Assembly (NCBI GenBank): GCA_020634455.1
Contig: JACKBQ010000001.1
Span: forward strand, 4,092,001-4,156,000
DNA from: Ardenticatenaceae bacterium
GTDB taxonomy: Bacteria > Chloroflexota > Anaerolineae > Promineifilales > Promineifilaceae
DNA: 64,000 nt
Direction of reading: 5' to 3'
A program made the translations under genes and the position numbers. This document shows positions 49,611 to 58,235 of the stretch, in pieces. Numbering within the stretch: position 1 is the stretch's first letter; each line of letters opens with the position of its first letter. Under the pieces are notes generated by a model that saw only the letters and a program-made list of their open reading frames with translations, was not told where the DNA came from and made no database searches.

Positions 49611-51572
49611 TTGACTCGGAAAAGGTACGGCCGTTACGAAATTGAATCTGAGCTAGGGCGGGGTGGCATGGCGACCGTTTACCTGGCGCATGACCCACGC
49701 TTTGGGCGCAAGGTGGCGCTCAAGGTGATGTCTCGTGCCCTGCGAGATGATCCTACGTTTCGCGGTCGCTTCGAGCGCGAGGCGCGCATCATTGCCACGC
49801 TGGAGCACCCCGCCATTGTGCCGGTTTACGACTACGGGGAGTCTGATGGCCAGCCGTTTTTGGTGATGCGCCACATGCCGGGGGGCACGCTGGGGGATCG
49901 CATCATTGCCGGGCCATTTACGTTGGCAACGGCCGTTCCCATCATTCAGCGGCTATCGGGGGCGCTGGATCATGCCCACCAACACGGCGTCATTCATCGT
50001 GACCTGAAGCCGGGCAACATTTTGTTCGACCAGTACAACAATGCTTTCCTGACTGATTTTGGGATTGTGAAGCTGGCTCAGGGCAGCAACACCAATCTTA
50101 CCGGCAGTGGCGTTATTGGCACGCCAGCCTACATGAGCCCAGAACAAATTCACGGCGAAAAATTGCTAGACGGCCGTTCCGACATCTACACGCTGGGCAT
50201 CATCCTTTTTGAGATGCTCACTGGCCGCAAGCCGTACCGCGCCGAGACGCCTGTGAAGCAAATGATGGCGCACGTGCTGAACCCCATCCCCCAAATTCGC
50301 CTGATGAAACCAGAGCTGCCAGAATCTTTTGAGCCAGTGATGCAGCGCGTACTCGCCAAGGAGCGGGATGAGCGTTTTGCCAATGGCGCAGAGCTGACCG
50401 AGGCGCTTTCCCAGACGTTGACCGGTTTGGCGGTGCCGCTGATTCAGCCGGAGGATACGCCGGTGCGTGCGCAACCGATTGTCGTGCCGAACGACCCGCC
50501 TACCGTAGTGATGCAACCATCCATACGTGAGAGTGAGGTGTTGCCCTCACCAGAGGCGGAAGTGGTTCAAAATGAAGCGGTTGTGGTGCAGAAACGGCCG
50601 TTCCACTGGCTCTACTGGCTCTTTTTAGGCGTGTTGTTTGTTGCGGCCGTTTTCTTTGGGGCTAACTTCTTGCGGCAGGCGGAACCCACACCCACCGCCG
50701 AGCGGATTGAACTGGTGCTGCCCACCCAAATTGTGGTGGAACCCGTCGTGACCACAGCGCCTACCACCACCACCGCAGCTACCCTCGCGCCAACGTCCAC
50801 TATTGCCCCCTCGCCTTCCCCTGTGGCGATAACAGAATTGCCCACGCCGTTCATCTCCACCATTGGCCAGTCGGTGAACGGCACGCCGCTGGAGGTGGTG
50901 CGGTTGGGTAGTGGCCCCAAGACGCTGGTGTTTATTGGGGGGCTTCACGCTGGATTTGCGCCGGGTACGGTGGAATTAGCGAACCGGATGGTGGATTATT
51001 ACACGGAAAATCTGGCGGCAATTCCACCAGAAATTACCCTGCTCATCATTCCCAGTGCCAACCCGGACAGCCCGCGTGCGCCGGGGCAGCTGGCTGGCCG
51101 CCTAAACGCCAACGGAGTAGATTTGAATCGCAACTGGGATTGTCGCTGGCTGGCGAATCCGCCCTGGGGCAGCCAGGAGGCGGTGGAAGGCATGGGCGGT
51201 ACAGCTCCGTTTTCGGAGCCGGAAGTGCGCAGCTTGTCTAATTTTATTGTGGCGCAGGAAAGTACGGCCGTTATCTTCTGGCAAGCAAAATCGGCTGAAG
51301 GTCTGGTTTCACCGGGCGAATGCGTAGAGGGCGCTTCCATCTCGCAAGACCTGGCTGATGTGTATGGCGGAGCAACGGATTACCGCGTGGCCGATTTTGA
51401 AGCGCTGGTCAACACAGAAGTGTTCGGCGATGCCACAAATTGGCTGGACAGCCAGGGTATTCCAGCCATCTCGGTGCTAATTAAAGAGTACACCGCCACC
51501 GATTTTGAGGAAAACCTGGCGGCGGTTGAGGCAGTGATGCAATTTTACGCTAATGAAGAGGTGGGTGAGTAA
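49611..51572 (+). CDS. Ser/Thr protein kinase fused to an M14 carboxypeptidase-like outside domain
   Basis: A transmembrane protein of 653 residues. The kinase domain (about 8-270) is intact: GRGGMATVY, VALKVM Lys, HRDLKPGN, TDFGIVK and the APE-like SPEQ. One helix (about 332-352), a Thr/Pro linker, then a domain (about 430-650) that matches the M14 peptidase encoded next (IIPSANPDS, VDLNRNWDCRW, PFSEPEVRSL). Its zinc and catalytic residues are changed: HGGYE is HAGFA (His446 kept, Glu lost), FWHSK is FWQAK (Gln558), and the catalytic Glu of TVELK is Leu (SVLIK). It is therefore a likely sensor that uses a dead peptidase fold to bind a peptide ligand such as cell-wall stem peptide. The usual PASTA repeats are absent. 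Confidence 0.93.
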   Translation: MTRKRYGRYEIESELGRGGMATVYLAHDPRFGRKVALKVMSRALRDDPTFRGRFEREARIIATLEHPAIVPVYDYGESDGQPFLVMRHMPGGTLGDRIIAGPFTLATAVPIIQRLSGALDHAHQHGVIHRDLKPGNILFDQYNNAFLTDFGIVKLAQGSNTNLTGSGVIGTPAYMSPEQIHGEKLLDGRSDIYTLGIILFEMLTGRKPYRAETPVKQMMAHVLNPIPQIRLMKPELPESFEPVMQRVLAKERDERFANGAELTEALSQTLTGLAVPLIQPEDTPVRAQPIVVPNDPPTVVMQPSIRESEVLPSPEAEVVQNEAVVVQKRPFHWLYWLFLGVLFVAAVFFGANFLRQAEPTPTAERIELVLPTQIVVEPVVTTAPTTTTAATLAPTSTIAPSPSPVAITELPTPFISTIGQSVNGTPLEVVRLGSGPKTLVFIGGLHAGFAPGTVELANRMVDYYTENLAAIPPEITLLIIPSANPDSPRAPGQLAGRLNANGVDLNRNWDCRWLANPPWGSQEAVEGMGGTAPFSEPEVRSLSNFIVAQESTAVIFWQAKSAEGLVSPGECVEGASISQDLADVYGGATDYRVADFEALVNTEVFGDATNWLDSQGIPAISVLIKEYTATDFEENLAAVEAVMQFYANEEVGE

Positions 51573-51574
51573 AG

Positions 51575-52594
51575 TTGGGGAGCAGGATTTGGGCTGGGTG
51601 GTTGATTATTCTCTTGTTTTTGGCGGGCTGTGTGGCTGCACCTGCGGCCATTTCGCCTACGGCCATCTCGCCTGAATTGGCAGCAACGGCCGTTCCGCCT
51701 ACAGCCATTTCAGAACTGCCCACGCTGGCCCCAACGCTCGTTTTAAAGACGTTACCCGCCACGCAAACGGCCGTTCCCACCCCTACCTTAGCCCCCACTG
51801 CCACGCCCGTCCTTTCCGTCGCCACGCCGCTGCCTGAACCGACAGCCACCTTTGCCGCGTACGGTGTGGCCCAAACGATTGGCTTCTCGGCAAACGGCCG
51901 TCCCCTGGAAAGCTACCGTTTTGGCTTTGGCGCTCAAACCATCGTGCTGGTGGGTGGCATTCACGGCGGCTATGAATGGAACACCATCGTTTTGGCCTAC
52001 GAAATGATTGATTACTTTTTGGCGAATCCAGACCAGATTCCGGCTAATATTTCGCTTTACATCATCCCCAGCGCCAACCCGGATGGGCAGTTTGCCGTCA
52101 CGGGGTTAGACGGCCGTTTCACCCGCGATGATGTTGCTGGAGATACCGACCCAGGCCGGTTCAATGGTAACCAGGTAGACCTTAACCGCAATTTTGCCTG
52201 CGACTGGCAGCCAGAAGGGTTGTGGGGCGAAACGGTGGTTAGCGGTGGCTCAGTTCCCTTTTCTGAACCAGAAACGGCCGCACTCCGCACTTTCTTCCTA
52301 CGTGAACAGCCCACGTTGGTTCTCTTCTGGCACAGCAAGGCGGATGGCATTTTTATTGGTGGTTGCGATGGCTTGTTCCAACCTTCAGCCGAGATTGCCG
52401 AACTGTACGGCCGTGCCTCTGGCTACAGTGTCAGCGACCAGTTCACTGCCTACCCCATCACTGGCGACGCCAGCGACTGGCTGGCCACCCAAAACATCCC
52501 TTCTTTCACCGTGGAGCTAAAAACCCACAGCAACACCGATTGGCAAATGAACCTGAATGGCGTGCTGGCACTTTTGGAATTTTACGGCCGTTAA
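51575..52594 (+). CDS. M14-family zinc carboxypeptidase-like lipoprotein
   Basis: A secreted lipoprotein of 339 residues from TTG 51575, 2 bases after the kinase stop. No better start precedes the signal peptide (WLIILLFLAGC lipobox). A Thr/Pro/Ala-rich linker with several ACGGCCGT copies is followed by the peptidase domain (about 105-338). Zinc ligands are likely in GGIHGGYEW (His and Glu) and FWHSKADG (His); substrate residues in SANPDG and VDLNRNF; the catalytic Glu probably in FTVELKTH. These are exactly the positions lost in the fused domain of the preceding kinase. The two domains look like a duplication that split into sensor and enzyme. Likely substrate: peptides or cell-wall peptides. 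Confidence 0.88.
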   Translation: MGSRIWAGWLIILLFLAGCVAAPAAISPTAISPELAATAVPPTAISELPTLAPTLVLKTLPATQTAVPTPTLAPTATPVLSVATPLPEPTATFAAYGVAQTIGFSANGRPLESYRFGFGAQTIVLVGGIHGGYEWNTIVLAYEMIDYFLANPDQIPANISLYIIPSANPDGQFAVTGLDGRFTRDDVAGDTDPGRFNGNQVDLNRNFACDWQPEGLWGETVVSGGSVPFSEPETAALRTFFLREQPTLVLFWHSKADGIFIGGCDGLFQPSAEIAELYGRASGYSVSDQFTAYPITGDASDWLATQNIPSFTVELKTHSNTDWQMNLNGVLALLEFYGR

Positions 52595-52707
52595 GCAAAG
52601 CTCGGCTAGGAACTTTCGGCTCTTAAGCAACTATCATCTATGGTTTACACTTTGTTAACAGCTAATGGTTAATATCCTGGCATAAATATATTCTCCTCCT
52701 GTAGCTG

Positions 52708-52745
52708 AACGGCTCCGCAAGAACTTCTTGCGGAGCCGTTTTCAG
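52708..52745 (+). terminator. Terminator downstream of the M14 peptidase gene
   Basis: A 14-base stem AACGGCTCCGCAAG / CTTGCGGAGCCGTT with a short loop, followed by TTCAGTTT. The tail is only moderately T-rich. Confidence 0.75.
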
Positions 52746-52760
52746 TTTGTGCGCTTTTTT

Positions 52761-52824
52761 GTAGCTGCAGATTCTTTCTGCGTTTTTGCGCTGCTAATTT
52801 TGCGCGGAAAGAATCCGCGACTAC
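52761..52824. repeat. GTAG(C)TGCAGATTCTTTCTGCG inverted repeat
   Basis: Left arm 52761-52782 and right arm 52803-52824 (ending GAAAGAATCCGCGACTAC) pair over about 19 of 22 bases, just beyond the VWA gene's stop. It may act as terminator for that gene; its form suggests another dispersed repeat family. Confidence 0.65.
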
Positions 52825-52828
52825 GGGG

Positions 52829-54526
52829 TTATCGGCTGTAGGAGATCAGGTTGGCCAACTCCCACACAGCTTCGTCGTTCATTTGCGAGGCGAGGCGTTC
52901 GGCGCGGATTTGCAGGTCGCGCATGTTGAACCCTTCGACCCAGTAGCTATCGCGCAGCAGCTCGGCGTACTGGCTCACAACGACGGCCAATTGGTAATGC
53001 AGAGGTGCCTCATCGAAAGAGCGGGCCAAGTTTTCGGTGGTGAAAACGCCGTTGATTTCTTTGACGACGCGGGTGTCGGGGTCTTGCCAGCGCAGGTTGA
53101 CGGTAGCGATGCGTCCCTGTGCTCCTGGCACCAGTTGGACGGCGTAGATGGCAACGGCCGTATGCCCGGCCCCAAATTCAGCAGCGTCAATCGTGTCGTT
53201 GCGGAAATCTTCGTCGGCAATAGCCCGGTTTTCGTAGCCGATGAGCCGATACTGCTGCACCACGTTGGGGTCAAACTCCACCTGAATTTTTGCGTCCAGA
53301 CCAATCACTTGCAGCGTGGACATTATGTTGTCTACAAACAGATTTTCCGCTTCTTCCAGCGTGTCGATGTAGCCATAGTTGCCGTCGCCCTGGTCGGCGA
53401 GCTGTTCCATCATGATGTCATTGTAGTTGCCCAGTCCAAAGCCGATGGTGGTGAGCTGGATGCCGGAATCAGCGTAGCCGCGAATTTGGGCGGCGATGCC
53501 GTCGGCGCTGGTGTTGCCCACGTTGGCCACGCCATCGCTGGCCAGGATGACGCGGTTGATGCCGTCGAATTTATAGGCGCGGTTGGCTTGTTCGTAGCCG
53601 AGCAGCAGGCCCGCTTCCAGATTGGTGGAGCCTTCGGTTTCCAGCGAGTAGATGGCGCTGAGGATGGTGCTCCGGTCGGAGCCGTTGGTGGGGGGCAGCA
53701 CCACGCGGGCGTCAGAACCGTAGACGACGATGCCGATGGTGTCGTCGGCGCGCATGCGGTTGACCAGGATTTCCAGCGATTGCTTGACCAGGCCAAGGCG
53801 ATTTTCCTGGGCCATAGAGCCGGAAACGTCAATGACAAAGACCAGGTTAGCAGACGGCCGTACTTCCTCAGAGCTCTCGTACCCCTGCACGCCAATCCGC
53901 AAAAAGTAGGTGCCGTCGGTGTGGAACGGGCTGGGCGCGCCGTCGGCGTAGACGGCAAAGGCGGTGTTGGGCGGAATCGCGTACCCCTGGTCGAACGAAT
54001 TCACAAACTCTTCCACGCGAATCGCTTCGGGTGGTGGCATCAGGCCATCTTGCAGGTAGCGGCGGGCGATGCTGTAGCTGCCGGTGTCCACGTCCAGTGA
54101 GAAGGTGGAAAGGTTGTCTACTTCGGTGAGGATGTACGGGTTGACGCCGTACTCTTCAAAAAACATGGCCGAAGGCGTGACTTCTACGCGTGGTGCAGGC
54201 GGCTGTTCTGGCGTGGTGCCGCCAGCGGGTGCGGTGGCCAGCGGCAGTGGCGACCCAGCGACAGCGGCGTCTGCGCTTTCTTCCGCAGGGGCTACAGCTT
54301 CAACCTCAACCTGTTCAGTCACGATTTCGGTTACCACGCGGGTTACTACGACCGACTCGCCTTCAACAACAATGGTTTCGTTGTCTTGGGTGGTTTCATC
54401 AACTGCGATGGGGTCGGTGCCAATACGGGTAACTTCTACAACTTCCGCGGGAGCATTGCTACAGGCAACGAACAGTAAAGCGGCAATGAGCAGGAATAAA
54501 ATAGAGCGTTTTGTGTACAGTTTCAT
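52829..54526 (-). CDS. Von Willebrand factor type A lipoprotein (YfbK-like)
   Basis: A secreted lipoprotein of 565 residues. Signal peptide with lipobox FVACSN, then a Val/Glu/Thr-rich linker (about 25-110). A YfbK-type N-terminal segment follows (TPSAMFFEEYGVNPYILTEVDNLSTFSLDVDTGSY), then a VWA domain (about 215-400) with an intact MIDAS DVSGSM, a Thr in STNLEAGL and Asp in LASDGVANVG. The C-terminal DUF3520-like region is about 410-560. VWA domains bind proteins through a metal ion; the family's role is poorly known. It is transcribed toward the peptidase gene, and its promoter region faces greA's terminator. Confidence 0.93.
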   Translation of the reverse strand: MKLYTKRSILFLLIAALLFVACSNAPAEVVEVTRIGTDPIAVDETTQDNETIVVEGESVVVTRVVTEIVTEQVEVEAVAPAEESADAAVAGSPLPLATAPAGGTTPEQPPAPRVEVTPSAMFFEEYGVNPYILTEVDNLSTFSLDVDTGSYSIARRYLQDGLMPPPEAIRVEEFVNSFDQGYAIPPNTAFAVYADGAPSPFHTDGTYFLRIGVQGYESSEEVRPSANLVFVIDVSGSMAQENRLGLVKQSLEILVNRMRADDTIGIVVYGSDARVVLPPTNGSDRSTILSAIYSLETEGSTNLEAGLLLGYEQANRAYKFDGINRVILASDGVANVGNTSADGIAAQIRGYADSGIQLTTIGFGLGNYNDIMMEQLADQGDGNYGYIDTLEEAENLFVDNIMSTLQVIGLDAKIQVEFDPNVVQQYRLIGYENRAIADEDFRNDTIDAAEFGAGHTAVAIYAVQLVPGAQGRIATVNLRWQDPDTRVVKEINGVFTTENLARSFDEAPLHYQLAVVVSQYAELLRDSYWVEGFNMRDLQIRAERLASQMNDEAVWELANLISYSR

Positions 54527-54729
54527 GATGGGTTCCTTTTAACGAGATATTTTTGGCCACAGAGATCACAGAGGTTTTTGAGGATGGCCTGACAGTTTCT
54601 GTGGCTGGATTCTTAAGTTTTGGCGTTTGGTGTATACACTTGGCTTTATAACGACGGCCGTTCTCGTTTGGTTCCCGCATTATGAAAATTAGTGAAAAGT
54701 GAAAAGTTTTGGGGAGAAGTTGGTGGGGC

Positions 54730-54766
54730 AAAAGGCGAGCCATCGGGGGAAATGGCTCGCCTTTTT
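54730..54766 (-). terminator. Terminator of greA
   Basis: Arms AAAGGCGAGCCAT and ATGGCTCGCCTTT (13 bases, perfect) with an 8-base loop and a T-run on both sides, 16 bases beyond the greA stop. Confidence 0.9.
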
Positions 54767-54781
54767 GTGGGGATAATTGGA

Positions 54782-55282
54782 TTAAGTTGCGGAACGATTG
54801 CGCTGGCGGGGCGCAACGGCCAGTACGCGGTATTGAATTTCGCCTACCGGGGCATGGACGACGATCTCATCGCCAACCAGATGGTTTAGCAGCGCCTGGC
54901 CTAGCGGCGACTCGTTGGAGATGTACCCTTCGCTGGGATCCGCTTCTGCTTTGCCCACGATGGTGTACTTCTCAATTTCGCCATCGCTGTTTTGCAAGGT
55001 GACGGTTTCGCCAATGTTGACAATATCATCATCGTTGCCTGGTGAAATGAGTTGGGCATGGTCTAGCGCGTGCTGGAGTTCGTGGATACGGCCGTCTAAA
55101 AATGCCAGTTCCGCTTCGATGAGCATGTATTCGGTCTGATCCATCCAGTCCCCGTTGTTTTTGGCTTCTTGCATTTGCTCGATAGTTTGCGGCCGTTTGA
55201 CCTTGCGCAACGTTTCTAGCTCATTTTCAAGCTCCGCCAGACCATGTTTTGTTACGTAAATTGGCTGTTCGCTAACCATCAT
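54782..55282 (-). CDS. greA: Transcription elongation factor GreA
   Basis: Rescues backtracked RNA polymerase by stimulating transcript cleavage. It has 166 residues: an N-terminal coiled coil (about 8-80; LAELENELETLRKVKRPQTIEQMQEAKNNGD, with the acidic tip DWMDQTEY) and a C-terminal FKBP-like domain (about 88-158; VNIGETVTLQNSD, YTIVGKAEADPSEGYISNESPLGQALL). Typical GreA has about 158 residues. Two ATG codons, at 55282 and 55279, are possible starts. It is a single gene with its own terminator. Confidence 0.96.
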   Translation of the reverse strand: MMVSEQPIYVTKHGLAELENELETLRKVKRPQTIEQMQEAKNNGDWMDQTEYMLIEAELAFLDGRIHELQHALDHAQLISPGNDDDIVNIGETVTLQNSDGEIEKYTIVGKAEADPSEGYISNESPLGQALLNHLVGDEIVVHAPVGEIQYRVLAVAPRQRNRSAT

Positions 55283-55488
55283 AAGCCCTCTTTTGGCAGG
55301 GCGGGCGTTGCTTTTACTTTGGTCCGCCGCTGCTGCTATCTAAGAACCTGTCCGAATATTTGCTACAGAGTTCACAGTAAACTTAGAGGTGAAGATTCAT
55401 TCCTCACGCTCCTCTTTTTCCTGCTTCGGCTGCACTCAGTACAAGCCTGTGGCTTTTTCGGATAGATTCTAAAAAGAATATTGAAATC

Positions 55489-55974
55489 TTAGCTGTTGGC
55501 TAAAACGGCTTCGCTGGCTTTTGCTGCATGCCGAGGTGAAACGCGAGCCAGGAGCACAGGTACGGTGGCTTTGCGCAAAACCATGTCTGCGACGCTGCCC
55601 AGCATCCACCGCAGCACACCGCCACGTCCGTGGGTACTCATCACAATGGTGTCTACATCGTGCGTAGCTGCGGTTTGTAAAATTGTGTCCGCCGGTGGGT
55701 GACCAACGACAATTTCCAGATTGACTTGAAACCCCTGGGCGATGAGGTCTTTTTGTTTTTGGCGCAGATATTGTTTCGTTTCTTCTTCAATATTTTGACT
55801 GATGTCGTTGTGTATTTTAGTGAAATCAAGCCCTTCACCTACGTAATACGGCACTTGAACGGCCGTAACCAATGTAATTTTGCTGTGAAACTTTTCGGCA
55901 ACGGCCGTTGCCAATGGTAAAGCCGCTTCTGCCAACTCAGATCCATCCAGCGGCACCAACAAATGCTCAAACAT
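55489..55974 (-). CDS. Universal stress protein (UspA family)
   Basis: A protein of 161 residues with the Usp fold: HLLVPLDGSELAEAALPLA at the start, VGHPPADTILQTAATHDVDTIVMSTHGRGGVLRWMLGSVADMVLRKATVPVLLAR at the end. This includes the ATP-binding G-2x-G-9x-G(S/T) pattern (GRGGVLRWMLGSVAD), so it is probably an ATP-binding member. It follows the small basic protein gene by 44 bases on the same strand. Confidence 0.95.
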   Translation of the reverse strand: MFEHLLVPLDGSELAEAALPLATAVAEKFHSKITLVTAVQVPYYVGEGLDFTKIHNDISQNIEEETKQYLRQKQKDLIAQGFQVNLEIVVGHPPADTILQTAATHDVDTIVMSTHGRGGVLRWMLGSVADMVLRKATVPVLLARVSPRHAAKASEAVLANS

Positions 55975-56018
55975 AATTGGCCTCCAAATTGTATAAGGAC
56001 CAAAAAGAGAGTGCCATC

Positions 56019-56183
56019 CTAGCGGTCTTTTTTGCCTTGTTTTTGGCGGGATTTTTTCTTCTTTTGCTCTGTTTTGCTGCGCTTGCTTGCCTTTGCTTTC
56101 TCTGCCTTGTGCTTATGCACCCGCTCTTTCTTCTTGCGAATGCGTCTTGGCTTTTTCTTGAGCAAATCCTCATCCTTACTCAT
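56019..56183 (-). CDS. Very basic 54-residue protein
   Basis: A short ORF below common length limits. It starts MSKDEDLLKKKPRRIRKKKE and ends KQGKKDR, with about half of its residues Lys, Arg or His and no hydrophobic core. A strong GGAGGT ribosome site lies 5 bases before the ATG at 56183, and the gene is 44 bases upstream of the stress protein gene on the same strand, which supports translation. The composition suggests a nucleic-acid-binding or ribosome-associated protein. An opposite-strand ORF here (hydrophobic, Leu/Phe-rich) is only its mirror image. Confidence 0.75.
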   Translation of the reverse strand: MSKDEDLLKKKPRRIRKKKERVHKHKAEKAKASKRSKTEQKKKKSRQKQGKKDR

Positions 56184-56397
56184 GGTAAACCTCCAGGATC
56201 AAAACACGCTCTTTTGGGACCATTTGATACAGGGAATAACCTGCTGTTGTTTACAATAAAATATCTGTGTAAACGTTCGTCAGTAACAAAATGAACTGAA
56301 TTTGCTGATAAAAATCATTTCTTTAGAACCCGCCTGCTCCAGTGGAACTGATCGTCACAAATAAGCCATGCCGTTTGTTTTGATGCTGTTGGTATTG

Positions 56398-56410
56398 TGA
56401 TAAAATATCA
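56398..56410. promoter_or_regulatory. TGATA-AAA-TATCA palindrome at the start of the metal transporter operon
   Basis: A 13-base inverted repeat directly before the ATG at 56413, including a TAAAAT element that could be the -10 box of a transcript with almost no leader. With a Fur-family regulator three genes downstream it is a candidate operator, though it does not match a full 19-base Fur or Zur box. Confidence 0.35.
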
Positions 56411-56412
56411 AT

Positions 56413-57300
56413 ATGACACAACTAATTGGTGCACTTGCTGGCCGTGGTGTAACACATGATCCCCAAACACCTTCTTTACAAATGACCGATGTTTCGGTGG
56501 CGTATGCTGCCGGGTTGCAGGAAATATCGGTTTCTGCGGTGACGGGCAACGGCCGTTCCCACGCCCTCCAAAACATCAACTTCACCGCCCAACGAGGGGA
56601 GCGTATTGCCGTGGTTGGCCCCAATGGCGCGGGTAAAAGCACCCTGTTCAAGCTCATTGTGGGCACCGTAAAGCCCAGCGAGGGGCAGGTGCAAATTTTT
56701 GGGCATGGCCCCGACGGGCACATTTGCATTGGCTACGTGCCGCAGCGCAACGAGATTGATTGGTCTTTCCCGGTGACGGTGGAAGACGTGGTGATGATGG
56801 GGCGGGTAGGGCAAATTGGCCTGTTCCGCTGGCCGCGCCGGGCCGACTGGGAGGTTGTGCGCCACAGTTTGGCTCGCGTGGAGGCGTCTCATCTGGCCAA
56901 AAAGCAAATTGGCGAACTGTCTGGCGGGCAGCAGCAGCGGGTGTTCATCGCCCGCGCCCTGGCGCAAGAGGCCGAGCTTTTGCTGCTAGATGAGCCGCTC
57001 AATGGCCTGGATTTACCCACGCAGCAAGCCATCTTCGACATTTTAGACAGCCTGCGCCCCGACGGCGTGACGGTGTTGGTGGCCACCCACGATTTGCAGC
57101 TGGCGGCCGACCGTTTTGACAAAATTATGTTACTGAATCGGCGGATTATTGCTTTGGCGGAGCCAACGGCCGTTCTCACCGCCGACAATTTACTCCAGGC
57201 CTACGGCGGCCACGTTCATCATCTTCCCGGCACAGAGCAGGGTATTTTGGTGGATGATTGTTGTGGACACGATGAACTGCAAGTGATAAGTGAAAAGTGA
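56413..57300 (+). CDS. Zinc/manganese-type ABC transporter ATPase
   Basis: A protein of 295 residues, the ATPase of a metal importer of the ZnuC/MntB/TroB type. Walker A VGPNGAGKSTLFKL, Q-loop in IGYVPQRNEIDWSFPVTVEDVVMMGR (characteristic of this family), signature LSGGQQQRVFIARAL, Walker B LLLLDEPLNGLD, H-loop ATHDL. About 20 extra N-terminal residues precede the core. The C-terminus has HHLPGTEQGILVDDCCGHDELQ (His/Cys-rich, possibly metal-binding) and ends in repeat-derived VISEK. It is followed by the permease after 58 bases. No binding-protein gene lies in the operon. Confidence 0.93.
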   Translation: MTQLIGALAGRGVTHDPQTPSLQMTDVSVAYAAGLQEISVSAVTGNGRSHALQNINFTAQRGERIAVVGPNGAGKSTLFKLIVGTVKPSEGQVQIFGHGPDGHICIGYVPQRNEIDWSFPVTVEDVVMMGRVGQIGLFRWPRRADWEVVRHSLARVEASHLAKKQIGELSGGQQQRVFIARALAQEAELLLLDEPLNGLDLPTQQAIFDILDSLRPDGVTVLVATHDLQLAADRFDKIMLLNRRIIALAEPTAVLTADNLLQAYGGHVHHLPGTEQGILVDDCCGHDELQVISEK

Positions 57301-57352
57301 TAAGTAAAAAGTTTGCCCACTTTTCACTTTTCACTTTTTACTCTTCACTCAA
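57282..57352. repeat. AGTGAAA heptamer arrays in inverted orientation
   Basis: A run AGTGATA-AGTGAAA-AGTGATA-AGTAAAA, then its inverse CTTTTCACTTTTCACTTTTTACTCTTCACT, between the ATPase and permease genes and reaching into the ATPase stop. It can form a long AT-rich hairpin. Confidence 0.8.
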
Positions 57353-57358
57353 AAAAGT

Positions 57359-58189
57359 ATGAACCTCCTCCTCGACCCCCTCCAATTTTCCTTCATCGTG
57401 CGGGCGCTGATTGCGGCCGTTTTGGTGGGCATTGTGTGCTCGGTGTTGGGCACGTACGTGGTGCTGCGCGGCATGGCTTTTTTTGGCGACGCGCTGGCGC
57501 ACACCATTTTGCCAGGCGTGGTGGTGGCTTTTTTGTTAGGCTGGCCTTTGGCGGTGGGGGCGCTCATCATGGGGGTGTTTACGGCCGTTGGCATTGGTGC
57601 GCTCAGCAGCAAGGGTGTGGTCAAAGAAGATACGGCGATTGGCGTCATTTTTGCCGGGGCGTTTGCCTTGGGCGTGGCGTTGCTCTCCGCCACAGGTAAC
57701 TACACTGTGGATTTGGCTCACTTTTTATTTGGCAACTTACTGGGCGTAACGAGTGGGGATTTGTGGGTAACGGCCGTTCTCGGCCTCATTGTTTTGCTCA
57801 TCGTCTTTTTCTTTTACAAAGAGTTTATGGTCATCTCCTTTGACCCGGTTTTGGCGACAACGCTGCGCCTGCCGGCGACTTTTTTGCGCTACCTGCTGCT
57901 GGTGCTCATTGCCGTCACCATCGTCGTGTCGTTGCAGGTGGTGGGCATTGCCCTCATGGTGGCGATGCTGGTAACGCCCGCCGCCGCCGCCTCGCTGCTC
58001 ACCCGCCGTCTGGCCCCAATGATGGCGATCTCGGCGGCGATTGGCGCGTTTTCCGGGGCGGCGGGTTTGTACACGTCGTACTATTTGGATATTGCTTCGG
58101 GGCCAGCGGTGGTGCTGGTGGCAACGGCCGTATTTGCTCTGGCTTACATGTTCGCCCCTGGTCGCGGTCTCGTCTGGCGGCAGCATTGA
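57359..58189 (+). CDS. Zinc/manganese-type ABC transporter permease
   Basis: A membrane protein of 276 residues of the ZnuB/TroC (ABC-3) family with about eight helices. It has FIVRALIAAVLVGIVCSVLGTYVVLRGMAFFGDALAHTILPGVV near the start (the GDALAH motif is diagnostic), EDTAIGVIFAGAFALGVAL, and LQVVGIALMVAMLVTPAAAASLLTRRL near the end. It works with the ATPase encoded upstream. The metal cannot be fixed from sequence; the downstream Fur-family gene suggests Zn, Mn or Fe. Confidence 0.94.
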   Translation: MNLLLDPLQFSFIVRALIAAVLVGIVCSVLGTYVVLRGMAFFGDALAHTILPGVVVAFLLGWPLAVGALIMGVFTAVGIGALSSKGVVKEDTAIGVIFAGAFALGVALLSATGNYTVDLAHFLFGNLLGVTSGDLWVTAVLGLIVLLIVFFFYKEFMVISFDPVLATTLRLPATFLRYLLLVLIAVTIVVSLQVVGIALMVAMLVTPAAAASLLTRRLAPMMAISAAIGAFSGAAGLYTSYYLDIASGPAVVLVATAVFALAYMFAPGRGLVWRQH

Positions 58190-58235
58190 TGTTTGGCCAC
58201 AGAGCACACAGAGGGAAAAGAGATCATTTTCAGTT

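Noticed and set aside
52883..54100. Long plus-strand ORF of 405 codons
   Set aside because: It is the mirror of the VWA lipoprotein gene, which has a lipobox, MIDAS motif and family-like sequence. The plus-strand translation has no recognisable domain and no ribosome site.
55977..56294. Hydrophobic Leu/Phe-rich plus-strand ORF
   Set aside because: It is antisense to the Lys/Arg-rich small gene, whose AAG/AAA codons turn into CTT/TTT. The minus strand has a strong ribosome site and the plus strand does not.
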